Part shown: piece after piece, positions 58,982-64,000 of the stretch | How the letters are laid out: each line of letters starts with the position of its first letter | How positions within the stretch are numbered: position 1 is the stretch's first letter | NCBI GenBank assembly: GCA_015956445.1 | Contig: WIUZ02000011.1 | Span: forward strand, 1-64,000 | DNA: 64,000 bases | Direction of reading: 5' to 3' | Source of the DNA: Thelephora terrestris | Taxonomy: Eukaryota; Basidiomycota; Agaricomycetes; Thelephorales; Thelephoraceae | Position numbers and translations under genes: made by a program | Notes under the pieces: generated by a model | What the model was told of the DNA's origin: nothing | The model's input: only the letters and a program-made list of their open reading frames with translations | Databases searched by the model: none

Positions 58982-59776
58982 TCAGAGTCCGATATGTCCG
59001 CCAGTTGAACCGAAACCGCCGCTACCACGTATGGTCTCCTCCAGATCCTATGGAAGGTCATTAAGAAGTCTGAAACTTGGGGGGACAAGCTTACTTCGAC
59101 CTCGGAGATTTCTGGGGTATAGATGCGCTCTAGGATTAACTGAGCGATGCGGTCGCCCTCGTTAACTGAAGAAGAATATGTAAACGGGGTCTGAGGCGTT
59201 GCAGAGGCAAATGACGAACCCGAGAAGTCCTGGTCCCCGAGATTGAACAGCAATATATACAAGATGCCGCGGTAGTCGGCGTCAATGACCCCAGCTCCTG
59301 TATCGATGTTGAACTTCGCGGCTGGGAAATCATTTCTTGTAAGCGAAGAGAGGAAAGGGTGCTCTTTGTGATTCTCACCAAGGCCACTTCGTGGAGCGAC
59401 GCGTCCGTATGTGCCATGAGGAACCGCGATGGAAATTTGGGTGTCGACGACGGCTTTCCCCCAAGCCGGGATTACTTTCCTTTCTGCGCTGTAACATACA
59501 TGGGCCCGTGAACTCTAGGAAGTGATTCGAAGCGGGGGTGTCCAACCTGTATAGGTCGTATCCAGCTGCCAGGGCTGAACCGCGGGTTGGGACGCGGGCT
59601 TTCTCGGAATGTCTCTTTATCAAGAGGCTAACGCGGGGAGGAAGCTTTGGTTTGTTGTCTGGCTCTGAAGTAACCTTCCGCTTCTTGGTAAGTTGCTCAT
59701 CGGACATGGTGGTCAGGACGGAGTTGTAGGTTGATGTGGCGGTTGCTCTGCGCAGGTTCTGGGTTGTAGGCTTCAT
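58982..59776 (-). CDS. dut1: dUTP pyrophosphatase
   Basis: Hydrolyses dUTP to dUMP, keeping uracil out of DNA. All five trimeric dUTPase motifs are present: [13 protein letters not shown] (motif 1), RVAPRSGLA (2, intron inside), [14 protein letters not shown] (3), [12 protein letters not shown] (4) and [10 protein letters not shown] (5, the glycine-rich C-terminal arm). Five exons: start at 59776, introns near 59547-59491, 59399-59314, 59221-59168 and 59096-59050, TGA at 58982-58984. Two in-frame ATGs exist: [19 protein letters not shown] at 59776, whose first 23 residues have no acidic residue, and [11 protein letters not shown] at 59707, which starts a nuclear-type basic N-terminus. This suggests mitochondrial and nuclear isoforms. 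Divergent from the NLR gene. Confidence 0.95.
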
Positions 59777-60430
59777 TGACGCGACGCGTCTGTCACACTC
59801 ACGCGCTCAGTGACATGTAGAAATTGTAAGAAAAAAATATTGCCGACGTGACTTGCGCATTTTCCGCAAGAGACGACGACGTTAATCCTCATGATGTCGA
59901 GGAGGTCTAGGCTCTACTGCCTGATGCTGGGTCGAAGGACCTCACAAGGCTCAGAGTTCGTGTGCCCAAGGAGGCGTGGATCACAGCGAACCGGTAGGCC
60001 GTAGGCCATTCTCCATGAGCTTTACCTCACTCGTGAGTTGAAAGGGAGTTAATTCTCGATTAGATTATTCATTTATGAATTCATTGGTCAGCGACGCCAG
60101 CATGAGGAACGACTCTCGCCTTGCTCCTCGTCAACTCTTAGGCTGAGGTTTGTATCGCGACGTATTACCATAGCCTCAACTTACGTGTAAGTTCAGACCA
60201 CCGCAGAGCATTTACTTTGCCCGCTAACACAGTCTCGGGATAGCGCCCTCGGGATCAACTCTGTACGACTGTGACCGGGAGCGTACCTTCACTAGAACGG
60301 GCGGCTAACTCAACCACTCGGCAGATTCACACGCCGTGACAGCCGGCGCTGAGACTGGCGCTCTTTGGGCGCAGCGCAGCAACCTCCTTCCTCCAAACCG
60401 CCATTGTACTCTACTGCCATCAGGAAACTC
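59777..60430. promoter_or_regulatory. Upstream region of dut1 and the NLR-like gene
   Basis: No gene. Upstream of dut1 is ACGCGACGCGTC (59778-59790), which contains an ACGCGT MluI cell-cycle box as bound by MBF in yeasts; a link to S-phase control of dut1 is plausible but inferred. Confidence 0.4.
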
Positions 60431-63201
60431 ATGCCTCTCCCCTCTCAAGGAACATCGGGCCCAAGCGGTCACCTCGGATTACAATCTGCTCCTGCGCAAC
60501 TATTCGGCGGAAACTATGTAGCGTCCCAGCCAGTATTGATGCAGCCATCGCCAGAACAATCGATGGCCAACCAAATCAGAAAACTGACCGTAAGCCTGCC
60601 CACCAGTTTTGTTTTCGACTTCACTTGGGGCTCACGAACCGCTCCGTGGCACAAGTACAATGTCGATACGATCTTGACACTGCATGAGGTACGATCAGCG
60701 GCCCTGTATCTCAGGAGGAATGGTCGCCTGACCTGCTAGTAGGATTCGTCGTCTGCAACAAAGGAGAAGCTTGATGAAGTGTTGAAAGGACTGGATAGGT
60801 TGGGCCTAGGAGCGGATGATGGGAACGTGGCTCATAAACTTCAATCGACACGAAACGACGCGGTGCTCATGTCAGCCATTCCGGTCTTTATCCTTCGATC
60901 CTACTTTTAACGTTGACCCTCCCCAGTTCCCTCGGACGGATCAAAGAGAAGCTCAAGGACGTATCCGATCGATTCGAGAACGTGGGACGCATGGGGAACA
61001 GCGAGGATGCCAAACTTGTGCCTGAACTTATGGGCGAGATTCGAAACGCTGTCACCGACTGCCAAGTGAGTGGCAACGCTCAACCCGGGTTAGCCATCTA
61101 ATTCGTGATCTAGTCTATAATACTTGCAGCCAACGCACCTGGCGAATCACCTCCCCCTGCACCGAGGGCCTGCTTCGGGCGCGGCGAGTTGATTGAGGAG
61201 ATCGTTGGCCTCGCTGGAAACCTCGAGCCCACGGCTCTGATTGGAGCTGGAGGGATTGGCAAAACGTCTATTGCGTTGACCGTCCTTCATGACGATCGCA
61301 TCAAGCAACGTTTCGGCGAGAACCGTCGCTTCATACGATGTGATCAGTTCCCGGCAACCCTCCCGCATTTCCTCAATCGCCTCTCCAAGGTCATCGGCGC
61401 AGACATCGAAAACCCCGAGGGCTTAACTCCTCTACTCCCATTCCTATCCTCGAAGGAGTCCCTCATTGTTCTCGACAATGCTGAATCCATTCTCGATCCA
61501 CAGGGCACGGACGCCCAGGAAATATATGCGTCAGTGGAGGAGCTATGTCAATTGGACACCGTGTGCCTGTGCATCACATCGCGGATATCGACGATCCCTT
61601 CCGATTGCGAGACGCTCGAAATACCGACGTTGTCGATGGAGGCCGCCCGTGAGGCATTTTATCGGATATACAAGAAGCGCGGGCGGTCGGATTCGGTCGA
61701 TGACATCCTGAAGCAACTGGAATTCCATGCCCTGTCAGTTACTCTCCTAGCCACGGTGGCACAGCAAAACAAGTGGGGCATCGAACGATTGGTGAAGGAG
61801 TGGAAGGGACGCCGAACGGACACACTGCAGACGGAGCATCGGACGAGCCTGGCTGCCACAATCGAACTCTCTCTGGCCTCTCCGATGTTCAAGGAGCTTG
61901 GAGCTGACGCCCGAGGTCTTCTCGGAGTGGTTGCCTTCTACCCGCAGGGTGTCGACAAGGACAACATCGACTGGTTGTTTCCTAACGTCTTCGATAGAAC
62001 TCGCATCCTCGACAAGTTTGCTGTCCTTTCCCTGACGTACCAAAGCAATGGGTTCATCACAATGCTCGCACCACTCCGAGACTACCTCCGTCCCAAGGAC
62101 CCAACGTCATCTCCACTTCTGTGCACGACCAAGGAGCGTTACTTCGCCCGATTGTCACTCAGCGTGGCGCCCGGCCAACCTGGACACGAAGATACGCGAT
62201 GGATCTCGTCAGAGGATGTGAATGTCGAGCACCTGCTTGACGTCTTCACGTCTGCCAATCCGGACTCGACTGAAGTTTGGGATGCCTGCAACAATTTTAT
62301 GATCCGCTTTATCTTGCACAAATCACGGCAAACTGTGCTGAGGAAGAAGATCGAGGGTCTTCCCGATGATCATCCCTCCAAGCCTGGGTGTTTGTCCCAC
62401 CTGGCAAAGGTGTCTGTAGCATTGGGAAATTCCTCAGAAGGAGCATTACTCTTCAACTACGCCTTGAAGCTTTGGAGAGAGCGGGGGGATGAATACTCGG
62501 TTGCTTGGGCGTTGATGGAGCTATCCTCAGCAAATGGGGCCTCACTCCACCCTCAGGAAAGCATACGTCAAGCAAGAGAAGCGTTGGAAATTTACGAGCG
62601 ACTTGGTGCAACCGAGGAGCGCGCAAGTTGTTTATGTACCCTTGCTAAGGTGTTGAGAGGGGTCGGACAGCTTGATGCGGCAGAAGATGCTGTGGTCGAA
62701 TCAATCAGACTTCTCAGCCCAGGGGAAGACCAAGAATCTTCTATTTTCCTATGTCTTCGCGTCCTTGGAGACATATATTGCGACAAGGGTCAGACGGAGG
62801 AGGCCCTTCGTCAATACGAGGAGGCGCTTAGAATTGCAACCGCTTTAGGCTCGTCTATCTGCCTGTCCATTGCTCACTATGTCTTGGCGGAGTTTTTTAC
62901 TTTTATGACAGCTGGAGACAAGTTGGACGAAGCGCAGGTTCACATCGTACAAACAAAGTCATACCTATCCGTATTCGATCACCCATCCTTCCTGGGTCGT
63001 GCAACCCTCTTGCATGCCTGGATTCATTGCAGGCAATGCAGGATTGAAGATGCAATGTCCGAGGCTCTACACGCCCGAGAAATACTCGAAGGGCATGGCA
63101 CATCGTTGGAGGATATTGACAGCTGCAACGTTCTCCTCGAGGCACTTGAAGTTGTTCGAGGTCTGCAAGGCACCTCTCAGAGGCCCGAGGAAAGGGCCTA
63201 A
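60431..63201 (+). CDS. NLR-like protein: NB-ARC-type NTPase with TPR repeats
   Basis: A fungal NOD-like receptor candidate, probably for non-self recognition or regulated cell death. The main exon (from about 61130) contains ACFGRGELIEEIVGLA, the P-loop IGAGGIGKTS, Walker B LIVLDNAESIL, TSR sensor CLCITSRI and a GLPL-like LEFHALSVTLLA, then a helical region and about five TPR-type repeats (for example ASCLCTLAKVLRGVGQLDAA and LGDIYCDKGQTEEALRQYEE), to TAA at 63199-63201. Upstream exons encode a short Pro/Gln-rich start (MPLPSQGTSG), a helical piece (KEKLDEVLKGLDRLG) and SLGRIKEKLKDVSDRFENVG, typical of the N-terminal helical bundle in these proteins. The phase at the intron near 61069-61130 only closes with a weak donor, so the N-terminus is uncertain and may be broken. 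The TTG start of the long frame is not the real start. Confidence 0.75.
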
Positions 63202-63989
63202 AGATTCCTTGCCTCCGGTGAACCAGATTCCGTGGTGAGCTTTCAAGCCTCAAGAATCATGCACCCGGCATCCATTAACTCTCATTTCCCAGCCAATGCT
63301 ACATTGTTCAATCACCCGACGGACGTTCCTGACGGTCCTGATCACCCATCCGAGCGATTGTCCTTTTCCTAAACACGGTTCCTTCTACACTGTCTTCTAT
63401 TCTATTGGTTTCATTTACAAGTACCCAGATTGTGCTTTATGCTTGAGTAGTGCTGAAAGCCTGATTAAAACAGGGAGTGGTCGGGGAAAGTTCTCTCCAA
63501 CTTTGAACGAGTGTGCATGCTATGATTCATGCTACCGGCCGTGATAATCCAGATATCCTTTTTACGCGATGCATGGAGTCAAGATGTAAAATTTTGAGAA
63601 TTGACATAGCCACGTCAGGAGTCGGTGAGGTTATCGGGGTGACGAATACCGATATTAAGAGTCATTTATTTCATTGTTTCAGGTATTTTCTGGCTTCAAA
63701 ATCTCGGACGCACCCGTGAGCATTTGGTCAAAGAAAAGCGGCTTGACTCGAGGTCCAAAAAGCAAATGACACTAAAATAGCGCTGACTCGATTGGCAGGA
63801 GGAAGTGAATGTGGGAATTTCCGCAGGTGGCTGTGTCGAAGGAATATAAATCGCGCCTGTGGCTGCGACCCGAATGGAGGAATACCCGTGACTCGGCTAA
63901 TTTCATAATCGCGCGGAGACGAATCACCTCCAGCCCTCGGCCCCCGTTCGATGTCTACCAAGCCCCGTGACAAGCAACTCCCCATCACC
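63202..63989. other. 3' flank of the NLR gene and a likely promoter
   Basis: No gene seen. AT-rich in the middle. TATAAA at 63845-63850 lies about 140 bp before an ATG at 63990. Confidence 0.35.
63845..63850 (+). promoter_or_regulatory. TATA box before a gene running off the window
   Basis: TATAAA in GGAATATAAATCG; spacing to the ATG at 63990 fits a fungal promoter. Inferred. Confidence 0.35.
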
Positions 63990-64000
63990 ATGTTCTTCAG
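63990..64000 (+). CDS. Possible start of a gene cut by the window end
   Basis: ATGTTCTTCAG in a good context (CATCACC before the ATG) with a TATA box upstream. Only the first codons are inside the window, so nothing can be said about the product. Confidence 0.25.

Noticed and set aside
1-64000. CRISPR array, bacterial operon or phage region
   Set aside because: No spaced direct repeats and no bacterial gene organisation; introns and gene families are fungal throughout.

Overview
The window is nuclear DNA from a basidiomycete fungus, almost certainly a mushroom-forming Agaricomycete. The evidence is closely packed genes on both strands, many introns of about 45-65 bp with GT..AG ends, a Plavaka-type DNA transposon carrying a DUF6532 gene, a mushroom-type NB-ARC/TPR protein, and several protein families known mainly from this class. 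All gene models below were spliced by eye from the sequence.

Left part (1-16.3 kb): about 1.6 kb with no recognisable gene, then a recombination accessory gene (Sfr1/Mei5 type, minus strand). Next comes a large nested mobile block at about 3.82-16.33 kb. The outer element is a Plavaka DNA transposon with 14-bp terminal inverted repeats, clustered subterminal GGTACC/GCGTACCA boxes and three genes: a transposase on the minus strand, and a small coiled-coil gene and a DUF6532 gene on the plus strand. A young Ty1/copia LTR element (8890-14974) sits inside an exon of the DUF6532 gene.

Middle part (16.3-39.5 kb): a 3.6-kb stretch without a convincing gene, an anion:cation symporter-type MFS transporter, an Mpo1-type ER dioxygenase, an SDR oxidoreductase with micro-exons, a secreted/single-pass membrane protein, a small ORF, mitochondrial ribosomal protein bL12m, a decayed F-box gene, CCR4-NOT subunit Not3/5, mitochondrial ribosomal protein uL24m, a nucleoside transporter (ENT), a MITE-like inverted-repeat element and an intron-bearing tRNA-Ser(CGA).

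Right part (39.5-64 kb): a mushroom-specific membrane-anchored protein, tRNA adenosine deaminase Tad1, a HerA/FtsK-like P-loop NTPase of unknown role, the HOG-pathway response regulator Ssk1, a KDM3-type JmjC demethylase, a WDR89-like WD40 protein, an unrecognised one-TM protein, dUTPase, and an NLR-like NB-ARC/TPR protein. Most genes are unrelated housekeeping functions, so no metabolic cluster is evident. Divergent pairs that probably share a promoter region are not3/uL24m (218 bp apart), wdr89/57215 gene, tad1/P-loop gene and dut1/NLR.
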